A stretch of 64,000 nt of DNA from Prochlorococcus sp. AG-459-E08 (GCA_003209425.1 QCRB01000002.1:28486-92485); one strand, 5' to 3'; shown: positions 47,429-55,968, counted from the first letter of the stretch. The notes: a model not told the origin generated them from the sequence alone. Numbers and translations are program-made.

Positions 47429-47536
47429 ATGACTCCAGAAGCAGAACGTTTTAATGGTTGGGCAGCAATGTTGGGTTTCGTTGCAGCTGTTGGCGCATAC
47501 GTAACAACAGGTCAAATTATTCCAGGTTGGTTCTAA
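47429..47536 (+). CDS. hli: High-light-inducible (Hli) protein, 35 residues
   Basis: The product MTPEAERFNGWAAMLGFVAAV contains the Hli/Lhc helix with E-x-x-N-G-(R/W)-x-A-M-x-G-F, and ends with the marine-type tail TTGQIIPGWF. Hli proteins bind chlorophyll and carotenoid in the thylakoid and protect photosystems under stress. At 35 residues it is near the minimum. Its stop overlaps the start of the next hli by one base. Confidence 0.92.
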   Translation: MTPEAERFNGWAAMLGFVAAVGAYVTTGQIIPGWF

Positions 47537-47673
47537 TGAAAAATACTGAAAAAATCATAGAAAAAGAAAAAATTGTTGCTGAGAAGCTTAATGGCAGATT
47601 TGCTATGTTAGGTTTTATCGCACTTATAGGAGCATATTTAACAACAGGTCAAATCATTCCAGGTTTCATTTAA
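47536..47673 (+). CDS. hli: High-light-inducible (Hli) protein, 45 residues
   Basis: Starts in TAATG overlap with the preceding hli. After a charged N-terminus the helix EKLNGRFAMLGFIALIGAY carries the chlorophyll-ligand residues E, N and R, followed by TTGQIIPGFI. A/T-rich terminator follows at 47754. Confidence 0.92.
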   Translation: MKNTEKIIEKEKIVAEKLNGRFAMLGFIALIGAYLTTGQIIPGFI

Positions 47674-47753
47674 TAAATACTTAAAATTTTTTAAGCTAAT
47701 TATTTAAAAATCAACATTTAATTTTTCAGTTCTAATAAAACTGAAATTCCCAT

Positions 47754-47784
47754 AAATTTTTATTAGTAGTAATAAAAATTTTTT
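47754..47784 (+). terminator. A/T-only hairpin terminator after the hli pair
   Basis: AAATTTTTATTA (47754-47765) and TAATAAAAATTT (47770-47781) form a perfect 12-bp stem with a GTAG loop and a T tail. A second hairpin, TTTCAGTT/AACTGAAA, lies upstream at 47724-47746. The rest of the 47674-48126 gap is A/T-rich with nothing else assignable. Confidence 0.55.
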
Positions 47785-48126
47785 AAAAGCCTTAAAAAAT
47801 ACATCTTAAATTTAATATATTTCAAAAATAAAATTATTAATATACTTTTAATTTTAAATTTATTTTAGAAAAAATTTTGGATATGATAGATATCTCATTT
47901 ATTAAAGTGCCCCATAACTAAAATTTTTTTCAGGCCCAATTCTAAATATTTATTTTAATAAAAAATCTCAAAATAATTATATTTAATGAATTTAGATGTA
48001 AATCAAAAAATAAAAATTGGCTAGAGGTAAATTACAATTTAAGAATTACAAAAATGTAATTTATTTAAAACACAAAATAAATTTTTAAAATAATGCTAAA
48101 TTCCTTTAAATAATTAGAAAATTTTA

Positions 48127-48255
48127 ATGAGGGTAAAACTCGAACCTGAAACAGCATTCATTGGTAAAAAGTTCGCATATATTTTTATGGGGATCATATT
48201 TGGATTAAATACAATAACCTTTATATGGTTCTTCTTTTTCTCTAGTTTAAATTAA
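48127..48255 (+). CDS. Micro-membrane-protein, 42 residues
   Basis: ATG 48127 encodes a polar N-terminus (MRVKLEPETAFIGKKF) and a C-terminal hydrophobic helix (AYIFMGIIFGLNTITFIWFFFF). It lacks the Hli motif but lies inside the hli cluster, convergent with the third hli. Confidence 0.55.
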   Translation: MRVKLEPETAFIGKKFAYIFMGIIFGLNTITFIWFFFFSSLN

Positions 48256-48352
48256 ACTAAATTAATTAATTAAATTTTTTGCTAAGTTCCCTTAGCTTAC
48301 CTTTATTTGAATTTAGAAAAATAAAATTGGAAATCTTAGCAATTTATAGATT

Positions 48353-48559
48353 TCAAAATATCCCAGGTATTATTTGTCCAGTTGTAATATAGGCACCGAG
48401 TAATGCCACGAAGCCAACCATAGCCCATCTTCCATTGACTTTTTCAGCATTTTGAGGGTATCCATCGTAAGATACAGATTCATCTATATAAGGCCTAGTT
48501 TCAGACGGGAACATGTTTTGTCTTCCACCTGATTCTGTTGTTACACCTGTATTCGACAT
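48353..48559 (-). CDS. hli: High-light-inducible (Hli) protein, 68 residues
   Basis: A polar 37-residue N-terminal extension leads into the Hli helix AEKVNGRWAMVGFVALLGAY with chlorophyll-ligand residues, ending TTGQIIPGIF. This longer form is typical of core picocyanobacterial hli genes. Two HLR1-like half-sites lie 24-52 bp upstream. Confidence 0.93.
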   Translation of the reverse strand: MSNTGVTTESGGRQNMFPSETRPYIDESVSYDGYPQNAEKVNGRWAMVGFVALLGAYITTGQIIPGIF

Positions 48560-48582
48560 TTAAAAAAAAGTAATTGAAAAAT

Positions 48583-48611
48583 AATGTAACACAATTATTA
48601 ACTTATGTAAA
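48583..48611 (-). promoter_or_regulatory. HLR1-like half-sites upstream of the 68-residue hli
   Basis: On the minus strand TTTACATA (48611-48604) and GTTACATT (48590-48583) match the RpaB half-site (G/T)TTACA(A/T)(A/T). Their centres are 21 bp apart, two helical turns. The spacing is wider than the 2-bp gap of a canonical HLR1. Confidence 0.4.
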
Positions 48612-48729
48612 TCCAAGGAAGGGTTTTAGGTTATTTATTTGTCCTAGTGTAATGAGATTGACACAAAATTGTTAAGTTTTTTCTTTTTAATGAGCATTTC
48701 AGGTGGATATAAGCATTTATACTCACACT

Positions 48730-48858
48730 AAGTAAATTTACCTATTAATATAGTTATTAAGCATTTAGGAAGTGCTTAGCTGGTTAAGTTCAGAAATCCT
48801 GAAATTAACTTAATCGTCATGAGAGCTTGCATGTAGGGATACAAGCAAGCTCTTTAAA
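48730..48858 (+). ncRNA. Candidate small RNA B with three hairpins and conserved-loop terminator
   Basis: TATACT at 48718-48723 could be the -10 box. Three successive hairpins follow: TTAAGCATT/AGTGCTTAG (48757-48779), a 10-bp stem with one mismatch (48783-48809, loop AAATC), and AGAGCTTGC/GCAAGCTCT (48822-48853) followed by TTT. The last loop, ATGTAGGGATACAA, shares GTAGGGATACA with candidate RNA A. No ORF of note covers it. Confidence 0.55.
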
Positions 48859-49045
48859 ATTTCAGCCAAAAATATATTTTTTACTTAAATAAAAATGACC
48901 AACTACATAGAATTTTCAGCCCAAATTCCATAATAGTTAATATTAATTCCGTATTATATTTATTAATAATATGATTTAAATAATAATAATTTAACTGCAA
49001 AAATTATACAGACTTGCTAAAAATAAAATAAATAGTAAGGCTTAC

Positions 49046-49147
49046 ATGTCCTTAGACTTTATTCTTATTCCTATCTGCATTTTTGCAATTTTATGGTTAT
49101 TTAATCGAGAAAATAAAATTTACCGAAATAATAAAAAAGTAAAGTAA
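49046..49147 (+). CDS. Micro-membrane-protein, 33 residues
   Basis: ATG 49046 gives one hydrophobic helix (FILIPICIFAILWLF) and a basic tail NRENKIYRNNKKVK. Same one-helix class as others in the region. Confidence 0.45.
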   Translation: MSLDFILIPICIFAILWLFNRENKIYRNNKKVK

Positions 49148-49247
49148 TCTTGCATAATTAGTTAAATTTATTTTTATTAGACTTGGAATATTTTTATTTA
49201 AATTTTAAATATTTTTGATACTTCTCAAAACAAATCATACATAAAAA

Positions 49248-49367
49248 TCAACCCTTCAATTGAATTTCATTAACTTTCGTCCAATATATTCTTGAACGAT
49301 TTATTTGTTCTTGTTTTTCGTGACAATGGATGCAATTACATTTTTTTATAGATGTTCTAGATTTCAT
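49248..49367 (-). CDS. Micro-protein with CNCIHCHEK motif, 39 residues
   Basis: ATG 49367 encodes a basic N-terminus and the cluster KKCNCIHCHEKQEQ, with three Cys and two His in seven residues. This could bind zinc or another metal. The tail RIYWTKVNEIQLKG is polar. No family named. Confidence 0.5.
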   Translation of the reverse strand: MKSRTSIKKCNCIHCHEKQEQINRSRIYWTKVNEIQLKG

Positions 49368-49483
49368 GAAATTTCAAATTTACTCTAATTAAACAAAAAG
49401 ATGGAATAATTTCAATAGATAATCTTTCAATGTAAGTTTTATTAAATTATTTTTATTTGATTAACTCTCCTTAAACATTTAAT

Positions 49484-50680
49484 CTAAATTTTGCTTACTC
49501 TTTTGATTAGCCACAGTGCAACTGAAATAGAAATAAAAACAGGGGCCCAGGCAGCTATAAATGGATTTATAATTCCCTTTACACCAAGGGAACTTGAAAA
49601 GAAAGATAAAATATAATAACCAAATATTAGCAACACACTTAATCCAAATCCTTGACTTTTTGATGATCTTGAAAATGATCTTAGACCAAAAGCACTTCCT
49701 ATCAAACCAAAGACTAAGCAAGCAGCAGGAAGAGTAAATTTTTCCTGTATTCTTACTCTCATTCTTCTCGATTCCTTTGTATTTCCAGATTTTTGATATA
49801 GTATTTCGGCCTTTCTTGCTTGTTTTAATGTCATATCATTAGCATCCGAGGGTACTTTAGCTAAATCTATTGGACCCTCATCTAAAGGATATTGATACCT
49901 ATTGAAATTAATAAAACTTACTGTCCCATCATCTTGAGTAATCGTTAATCTGCCATCATAAAAGATCCATAAATTATTATTTTCATCAAATTCTCCTTTT
50001 TTTGCCTTAAGAGTTTGTTCAATACCAATTCTTGAATAATCAATAAGAGTTACTTCTTCCATGAAATTATTCCGGAAAAATTTCGCATAAAAAATATGAG
50101 TTAAATTTTCATTAGATTTAGAAATTTGATTAGAAGAATCAATTTGTGATCCGTATCTAGAAAACATTATATGTTTCCCCTCTTCGCTACTGAAAGCTTT
50201 TCCTAAAGAGGATCTCATAATATTTTCCGCAACTCTATTTGAGGTGGGTACAAGACTATCATTAAAATTAAAAGTTATAAACGTCATTAATAATGAAAGA
50301 AAAACTACTGGGACAATAATTCTTTTATTCGTATAACCTAAACTCTTTAAAGCTAATAATTCCGAATTAGATGATAGTTTTCCATATGCAAGCAAAGTAG
50401 CCAGAAGCATTGACATAGGGAATGACAAAACAAGGAAACCTGGCAACTTCAGAATCAGTACTTTCAATGCAATTTGTAATGGCAATCCAAATTCAACAAT
50501 TTTCCTTATTAAATCAAACATAATTCCGACACTTAAACTAACTGCTGTAAATGTGCCTATTGCAAAAAACATAGGCGGGAGCAATTGACAAATTAACCAA
50601 CGATCAACAAGGGGGGTTTTTATGATTAATTGCCTAAACTTTCTCTTTATTGTTTGTATAAACGTTAAATCAAATATCAT
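49484..50680 (-). CDS. LptF/LptG-type (YjgP/YjgQ) permease
   Basis: The 398-residue protein has three N-terminal transmembrane helices (residues about 32-120), a large periplasmic region (about 135-300), and three C-terminal helices, as in LptF/LptG. The N-terminal DRWLICQLLPPMFFAIG and LPFSMLLATLLAYGKLSSNSELLALKS-like segments are typical. Family members extract lipopolysaccharide from the inner membrane with LptB. It fits the lpx genes in the first part of the window. It lies 10 bp after the glycosyltransferase gene. Confidence 0.88.
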   Translation of the reverse strand: MIFDLTFIQTIKRKFRQLIIKTPLVDRWLICQLLPPMFFAIGTFTAVSLSVGIMFDLIRKIVEFGLPLQIALKVLILKLPGFLVLSFPMSMLLATLLAYGKLSSNSELLALKSLGYTNKRIIVPVVFLSLLMTFITFNFNDSLVPTSNRVAENIMRSSLGKAFSSEEGKHIMFSRYGSQIDSSNQISKSNENLTHIFYAKFFRNNFMEEVTLIDYSRIGIEQTLKAKKGEFDENNNLWIFYDGRLTITQDDGTVSFINFNRYQYPLDEGPIDLAKVPSDANDMTLKQARKAEILYQKSGNTKESRRMRVRIQEKFTLPAACLVFGLIGSAFGLRSFSRSSKSQGFGLSVLLIFGYYILSFFSSSLGVKGIINPFIAAWAPVFISISVALWLIKRVSKI

Positions 50681-50690
50681 TTTAAATAAA

Positions 50691-51782
50691 TTAAATTGAT
50701 TTCTTCCATACGAATGAACTACTAGCTAAGTAATTCCATGCATACACAATTGCTATACCTGCAATTTGCGCGATAAATGTGTCGGGAGATATGTATTTAT
50801 AAATTGCTGTTGTAATACCTACATTTGCAATTACAGGTAATGAAGCAACTATAAGAAACTTCAAAAGACCAATCAATAAAGCTAAGTTTTTTAATCGATC
50901 AGAGCGAAAAGTTACTTGATTATTAATAAGAAAATTGGATGTCGCTGCACTTATTACTGCAAAAGGCAGAGCATTATAAAAATCAATTAGAAATATTTCT
51001 ACTAAAAATGAAGTAATAAAAAGTTGGACAAATACACCAGAAATGCCAACCAGCCCAAAACTAATCGCTTTTCTTGGCAACAATCTTAAAGTAAAGTTGT
51101 GGATAATTGATATGAGAAAATCCCAAACTATTGCAATATCTAATTTTGAATTACCAAACCTTCTCTCCTTAAAAATTAATGGAACTTCTAACACTGTTAG
51201 GTTACCTTTACTTAAAGAAAGCAATTCATACAAAAATTTAAATCCATTAATTTCAATTTTTCTTATATATTTCTTTGCCATTTCTTTTTCTAAGCAAAAA
51301 CATCCACTTAAATAGTCTGTTAATTTCGAGTAATTTTTATGCAAAGAAATACGCGCTAATTTATTAGCAATTTTTGATCCACGACTTCTTTTATTTGATA
51401 ATCCTTCTAGTTTGGAGTTATTAAGAAACCTACTGCCGATAACAATATCAGATTTATTTTTTTTTATTTTCTCAATCATATCCAAAATAAATGTGGGATG
51501 ATGTTGACCATCTCCGTCAAGAACTAATAAGTATTTTCCTTGAGCAAAAATTAAACCTTCTTTAATAGCACTGGACAATCCAGACCGTCCAATTCTTGTT
51601 ATTAATTTAATGCTGTTATTAGACTTCATATATTTATTTACCTCATTAGACGTTCCATCTGGAGAATCATCATCAACAACTATAATTTCGTACTCAAAAT
51701 CACTTACTAAGACAGTTAAATTTTTTAAAAGGGGTACTATATTTTCAACTTCATTAAACGTAGGTATAACTATCGATATCAT
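50691..51782 (-). CDS. Bifunctional polyprenol-phosphate glycosyltransferase (GT2) with GtrA membrane domain
   Basis: Residues 1-215 form a dolichyl-phosphate-mannose-synthase-like GT2 domain (VIPTFNEVENI, VDDDSPDGT, LDGDGQHHP with the catalytic Asp motif, and IVIGSRFL). Residues about 235-355 are a four-helix GtrA flippase-like domain (AISFGLVGISGVFVQLF, NFLINNQVTFRSDR). Such proteins load a sugar onto a polyprenol carrier and help flip it for periplasmic glycosylation. Probably works with the neighbouring GT87-like enzyme. Confidence 0.9.
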   Translation of the reverse strand: MISIVIPTFNEVENIVPLLKNLTVLVSDFEYEIIVVDDDSPDGTSNEVNKYMKSNNSIKLITRIGRSGLSSAIKEGLIFAQGKYLLVLDGDGQHHPTFILDMIEKIKKNKSDIVIGSRFLNNSKLEGLSNKRSRGSKIANKLARISLHKNYSKLTDYLSGCFCLEKEMAKKYIRKIEINGFKFLYELLSLSKGNLTVLEVPLIFKERRFGNSKLDIAIVWDFLISIIHNFTLRLLPRKAISFGLVGISGVFVQLFITSFLVEIFLIDFYNALPFAVISAATSNFLINNQVTFRSDRLKNLALLIGLLKFLIVASLPVIANVGITTAIYKYISPDTFIAQIAGIAIVYAWNYLASSSFVWKKSI

Positions 51783-51850
51783 TTATTAAGACTATTAAAC
51801 CTAATAATTCTATGGTATCTTAATTCAACACATAAAGAAATAAAATTGAG

Positions 51851-53023
51851 ATGAATAGTATTAAAAAGAAAATTGAATGGGATAAATATATTATTGCTTT
51901 AAGTCCTATTTTCCTTATTTTTTATATAAGTAATGAGACTTACGCTATAGACTACAGAGCCTTCTATTTAGCAGGAAAATCTGTATTAAATAACCTGAAT
52001 CCATATTTAAATCATATTTCTTTAAGTAGTGATTTTTATGGTCCAATAAATTCTGAGCTATCTAAATTTTCTGGATGGAAATATCCACCTTTAGCATCCT
52101 ATATTTTCACACCTCTTGCATCTTTACCATATGAACTTTCTAAAAACATTTTTAATCTTATTTCTCTTATAAGTATTTCGTTATTAACTTTTTTTATTAT
52201 AAAAAAGAGACTTTTTTATATTAATCCTTACTCCTTAATTATTGTTGGAATTAGTTTTCCTCTTTTGTCCATTATATCAAGAGGTCAAGTAGAGATTTTA
52301 ATAGTTTGTTTGGCTTTGATAGCTTTATATTTTTACAAACAAGATAAGATTTTTTTAAGCGCTAACTTAATTGCAATTTTGGGATTTATCAAAGTTTTTC
52401 CCTTATTATTAGCAGTCGCCTTTTTAAAAAATTATAGAAAAAATAAATTTTATATTTACCTAATAATTTCATTTCTAATTCTTTATTTGCTAAATATAAC
52501 TTTGTGTCCTCTGGAATGGAGACAATCATTTATTGAAAGAATAACTATTCCATGGAACCAAATTCCATCTGGCAGTCTAAAGGAACTTCCCAACAATTTA
52601 GGCGTTATTAAAGATTCCATGATGGTCCGAACATCAGATGCCAGAAATTTATTTCATTCTCATTTTTTTGTTTTTGGATTTGCTAATCCCCTACTTTCTA
52701 GCAATTTATATTTAAGCGGACTTATAGGGACTATTGGGGCTTTCATTTGTCTCTTTAAATATTCAAAATATTCAATAACATTATGCTTCTTTACAATAAT
52801 GAATTGGATAAATATAATTAATCCAATATCATGGATTATGGGTTTATTTTGGTATGTTCCTTTATTTATTTTTAGTTATGAAAAAATAAAACCTTCATTA
52901 AAAATTATTCTTGTTCTTCCTTTGATACTTCCACCATTTCTAAATTTTTCTGGTTATTTAGCAGCAATTATCTCAATTTTCATATCGAGTTTTTTCACTA
53001 GAGATAGTTTAAATAAAATTTAA
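51851..53023 (+). CDS. GT87-like (DUF2029) polytopic membrane glycosyltransferase
   Basis: The 390-residue protein has about nine transmembrane helices. The N-terminal loop carries IDYRAFYLAGKSVLNNLNPYL and the segment GWKYPPLASYIFTPLASLPY, which match the D-x-x-x-Y/F and Y-P-P motifs of GT87 polyprenol-dependent mannosyltransferases. Divergent from the GT2-GtrA gene, which could supply its lipid-linked sugar donor. Acceptor unknown. Confidence 0.75.
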   Translation: MNSIKKKIEWDKYIIALSPIFLIFYISNETYAIDYRAFYLAGKSVLNNLNPYLNHISLSSDFYGPINSELSKFSGWKYPPLASYIFTPLASLPYELSKNIFNLISLISISLLTFFIIKKRLFYINPYSLIIVGISFPLLSIISRGQVEILIVCLALIALYFYKQDKIFLSANLIAILGFIKVFPLLLAVAFLKNYRKNKFYIYLIISFLILYLLNITLCPLEWRQSFIERITIPWNQIPSGSLKELPNNLGVIKDSMMVRTSDARNLFHSHFFVFGFANPLLSSNLYLSGLIGTIGAFICLFKYSKYSITLCFFTIMNWINIINPISWIMGLFWYVPLFIFSYEKIKPSLKIILVLPLILPPFLNFSGYLAAIISIFISSFFTRDSLNKI

Positions 53024-53140
53024 TAATAAACTTTTAGAAATATTTTTAGATTCATCTTTAGTAAATATTAAAAAGTTTTTAAGTTATTTAAAAATTTCAG
53101 AAAAATTATTTTAAATAATTATTAGTGATCGATTAGACAA

Positions 53141-53284
53141 CTAGTTAAACCATCCTTTTTTCTTTGATTTTACTTCAGGGGAGGTTTTAATTTTAGGAGA
53201 TTCGTCAGCTTTCCCTTTGATAATCATTAGGGGGACTATTGCCCAAAGAGCCAAAAATAGAATCCAAAATAAATAAACGTTCAT
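53141..53284 (-). CDS. Small membrane protein, 47 residues
   Basis: ATG 53284 gives an N-terminal helix (VYLFWILFLALWAIVPLMII) and a charged tail with KIKTSPEVKSKKKGW. Function unknown. The following 300 bp up to 53583 are A/T-rich with no gene I can support. Confidence 0.55.
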   Translation of the reverse strand: MNVYLFWILFLALWAIVPLMIIKGKADESPKIKTSPEVKSKKKGWFN

Positions 53285-53583
53285 AATATTTGAAAATGTT
53301 AAATACATATTAGTGTCGAATAAATATTATCTGTGAATATCTTCTATAAGTTCTAAATTATATGTATAATAATTTTTTTAATTTTAAATACATTTTGAAA
53401 ATATTATTTAGGAGTAAATATGAGAATCTTCAAAAATTAAAAAAATTTGCACTCAACATGACCACTGCTTTGCTTCAGGATATGAAGAGCACTCATTTAT
53501 AATGACATGATAAAAAACTATTCGTGAAAGTCATTAAATCAAATTAGTTTTTATTAGAAATTTCTTTAGCAAAATTTTTATTA

Positions 53584-53739
53584 ATGAAAAAATGTGATTC
53601 TTGTAATAAACCAAATAAAATTCATTACAGGGTTAAATCCATAATTCATAAAGACTGGATTTTTTGTTGTAAAGAATGTTGGGAAATTGTTTCAAAACAA
53701 ACTAATTATTCCTATGGTGGCACGAGAAAGTCAAAATAA
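53584..53739 (+). CDS. Small zinc-ribbon-like protein, 51 residues
   Basis: ATG 53584 encodes MKKCDSCNKPNKIHYRVKS, then DWIFCCKECWEIVSKQ, giving C-x2-C and CC-x2-C pairs typical of a treble-clef/zinc ribbon. The end YSYGGTRKSK is basic. A similar pattern is common in picocyanobacterial small proteins in my recollection. Its 3' end overlaps another ORF by 26 bp. Confidence 0.65.
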   Translation: MKKCDSCNKPNKIHYRVKSIIHKDWIFCCKECWEIVSKQTNYSYGGTRKSK

Positions 53740-53833
53740 TAAACTAACTTTAAAAACTTATAAATTAACTAGAAGAATAAAATCTGGTGAAGTTGAATTA
53801 AATAAAGCATTTACAATAAATGATGATTTATAA
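53714..53833 (+). CDS. Small basic ORF, 39 residues, overlapping the zinc-ribbon gene
   Basis: ATG 53714 (MVARESQNNKLTLKTYKLTRR) reads in another frame across the last 26 bp of the zinc-ribbon gene and ends with GEVELNKAFTINDDL. It looks like a DNA/RNA-binding-size basic peptide, but evidence is limited to frame and composition. Confidence 0.4.
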   Translation: MVARESQNNKLTLKTYKLTRRIKSGEVELNKAFTINDDL

Positions 53834-53921
53834 ATATTATTTATGAAATTTACCAACAAAAATTACTTATTTTATTTTTTTTAATCATTTATCTTTTAAA
53901 TATATTTTTATTAAAGTAATT

Positions 53922-54385
53922 TTGTCTTATTTTGCTAAACCCAATTTTATAATTTATGACGAATGGTTTGATGAATATTTAGAAAAAACCAAACTTGAAA
54001 TTAAAAATAGGAAAATAACCCGATTCAACTATTCATGATTTTTTTATGAGCAATCCAATTACAAAGTGGAGGATTCTGAAAATAAAGTGCAATTGGTCAT
54101 CAAAGTCGATGAAAAAAACTTCTTACAAATAATTATCATGAAAATCCTTTAGAAAAATATAATTTAATATCAGATAGTAAATTTAGATTCTTTGGAAAAC
54201 TTACTAAAAACAAATTTAAATTTGATATCACAAATCAAATTATTTATTCTTTATCAATCTTAAGCTTTATTATCATTTGTGGATTTTTAATATTCTATGT
54301 TTCATCATTTAGAAAAAGCAATTCAAACATAACAAAAAGTTCCCTAACTCAAGAAAAAATTTTTATCTTTAAAAGAGATCTTTAA
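53922..54385 (+). pseudogene. Decayed gene for a small membrane protein
   Basis: One frame from about 53922 reads FIIYDEWFDEYLEKTKLEI, hits a TGA near 54037, continues to KVDEKNFLQIIIMK, then stops. From about 54134 a shifted frame continues HENPLEKYNLISDSKFRFFGKL and a transmembrane helix (YSLSILSFIIICGFLIFYV) to a stop at 54385. At least one in-frame stop and one frameshift break what looks like a single gene. Confidence 0.55.
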
Positions 54386-54845
54386 TTTCTTTTTTTAAAA
54401 ATTTATATTCTAAATCAATTTCATTAATAAATTGATCAGCTTCTTTTTTAATATCTTTATATTGATCGATTCTTTCTTTGGTTTTCTCAAAGAAAATTGA
54501 CTGAAATGTACCTGGCTTCAACTCCTCAATCCAATACCCTCCAAAACAATAAAATTGATTTGGGACAATAGTTACAATAAAAAATTTCTTGGAAGATTTA
54601 TATTGATCAATTATCTTACTTACTAAAACTCCTTTAGTTTTGTCAGTACCAAAAAAGGTAATATCTTTGGTAAAAGACTTAAAATTTTTCGATATTTTTT
54701 CACTTTTTTCTACTGAATTTCTAAAAAGTACTTTTTCAAGAGCATAACAATAATCAGTTAAATTTATATTTTCTTTTTTTGAAGGGTAAATAAATACATA
54801 AGGAGTAAAAATAAATAAAAAAGTTAAAAATAATTTTTTTAACAT
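54369..54845 (-). CDS. Secreted hypothetical protein, 158 residues
   Basis: A signal peptide (LFLTFLFIFTPYVFIYP) is followed by a mainly helical mature part with two cysteines (NLTDYCYALEKVL, YCFGGYWIEELKPGTF) and a coiled C-terminus. The signal lacks a clear cleavage site, so it may remain anchored. No family recognised. Its end overlaps the decayed plus-strand gene by 17 bp. Confidence 0.65.
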   Translation of the reverse strand: MLKKLFLTFLFIFTPYVFIYPSKKENINLTDYCYALEKVLFRNSVEKSEKISKNFKSFTKDITFFGTDKTKGVLVSKIIDQYKSSKKFFIVTIVPNQFYCFGGYWIEELKPGTFQSIFFEKTKERIDQYKDIKKEADQFINEIDLEYKFLKKEIKDLF

Positions 54846-55015
54846 ACATAAATAAAGTTAGATTTACTATTCTTTGAGAAATTAAAAGATAAGTAATTAA
54901 GAGAACTTATTTATTTTTAATAGATTAATACAAGTAAAGGAGATTTCTGCCAAATAAATCTATTTCTAAAAGAATTTTAAAGTTTCAATTACAAATTCAC
55001 TAATTATCAAAAAAA

Positions 55016-55258
55016 TTATATTATTTTTTTTTTCTTTCTTAGTTCTGGGAAACAATTTGCAATATGAATTAATTCATAAACTTCTTTACTATCATATACC
55101 TTATTAGGAATCCCGCTCCCTACTTCTATTCCTTTATCTTTCATCTTCTTTAAGATCAGTTCTTTCCTTTCAATACTGGACATTGACTTAAATAGTTTTA
55201 TTCGTTCTTCTTTATTCACTAAATCCTTCGTAAGTATTTTTTGTTGATACAGCATCAT
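55016..55258 (-). CDS. Small hypothetical protein, 80 residues
   Basis: A basic, helical protein (LVNKEERIKLFKSMSSIERKE ... LKKMKDKGIEVGSGIPNKVYDSKEVYELI) ending in a lysine run. No domain recognised. It starts directly after the stop of the upstream micro-gene at 55259, forming a two-gene operon. Confidence 0.5.
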   Translation of the reverse strand: MMLYQQKILTKDLVNKEERIKLFKSMSSIERKELILKKMKDKGIEVGSGIPNKVYDSKEVYELIHIANCFPELRKKKKII

Positions 55259-55381
55259 CTAGCGATTCATTACATAGGTAAGGAAGCCAGTAAATGTAAG
55301 TAATTTAAATCCAATAAAGAAAGGCAAATATTTTTTGACCTTTTTGCCAACGGGCAATAATTTGTTTAATGAATTAATCAT
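55259..55381 (-). CDS. Micro-membrane-protein, 40 residues
   Basis: ATG 55381 gives a basic N-terminus (MINSLNKLLPVGKKVKKY) and a hydrophobic helix (LPFFIGFKLLTFTGFLTYV). The stop TAG is followed at once by the ATG of the next gene, so coupling is likely. Confidence 0.5.
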   Translation of the reverse strand: MINSLNKLLPVGKKVKKYLPFFIGFKLLTFTGFLTYVMNR

Positions 55382-55501
55382 GATTTACTTTATAAATCTA
55401 ATTATTTTGAATATCCTAACGAATTTTTTTTTAAATTATCCATTTTTATTTTTACATTTAAAAAAATTAGATCTAAACTGGAAGGGTTACTACCTTTTTT
55501 T

Positions 55502-55888
55502 ATGAATGATAAAGAAACAATAATTTCATTATTAAATGTGTTTGCTAATCAAAAAAAAATGGCTTCATTTTTTGTTGAAAATGCAACTCCCGATTTTTTG
55601 TTCATAAGACCCAGTGGTAATCCTATAGATGCAAAAGGATTCGAACAAATGATTTCTGGTGATATAGTTCAAGAAAAGGCAGAAATAACCAAAATTCACC
55701 GATTCGAATTTTTAAGCGAAAATATAGTAATGTGCATTTTTACACTAGGTTCAAAATTTACTTACAAAGGGACACCTAATGATGACTTACCAACAGTTAC
55801 TTCAATTTTTAAAAAAGTAAATAATGTTTGGAAAATTCACTGGATGCAAAGATCTACAGGGAATTCTGATTTATCTTTATGGGATTAG
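55502..55888 (+). CDS. NTF2/SnoaL-like protein, DUF3804 type
   Basis: The 128-residue protein has the cone-shaped alpha+beta pattern of the NTF2 superfamily. It begins with helices (KETIISLLNVFANQKKMASFF), then TPDFLFIRPSGNPIDAKGFEQM, and ends with strands ending IFKKVNNVWKIHWMQRSTG. It resembles the picocyanobacterial DUF3804 family of unknown function. The next micro-gene overlaps its end by 10 bp. Confidence 0.75.
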   Translation: MNDKETIISLLNVFANQKKMASFFVENATPDFLFIRPSGNPIDAKGFEQMISGDIVQEKAEITKIHRFEFLSENIVMCIFTLGSKFTYKGTPNDDLPTVTSIFKKVNNVWKIHWMQRSTGNSDLSLWD

Positions 55889-55968
55889 CAAAGTTAATAG
55901 CCTTGTTAATGGTCTTACTACTAGTAGGTAGCTCCTTTGTTGGATTAATTATTTATTTTATAAATTAA
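55879..55968 (+). CDS. Micro-membrane-protein, 29 residues
   Basis: ATG 55879 lies within the end of the DUF3804 gene and encodes almost only a hydrophobic helix (LIALLMVLLLVGSSFVGLIIYF). The overlap supports coupled expression. Confidence 0.4.
   Translation: MGLAKLIALLMVLLLVGSSFVGLIIYFIN

Noticed and set aside
49479-49721. 80-codon ORF at the end of the LptF/LptG-type gene
   Set aside because: Out-of-frame shadow on the same strand.
53471-53506. Very short ORF starting ATGACCACTGC
   Set aside because: Fewer than 15 codons, no ribosome site and no neighbour or paralogue supporting it.
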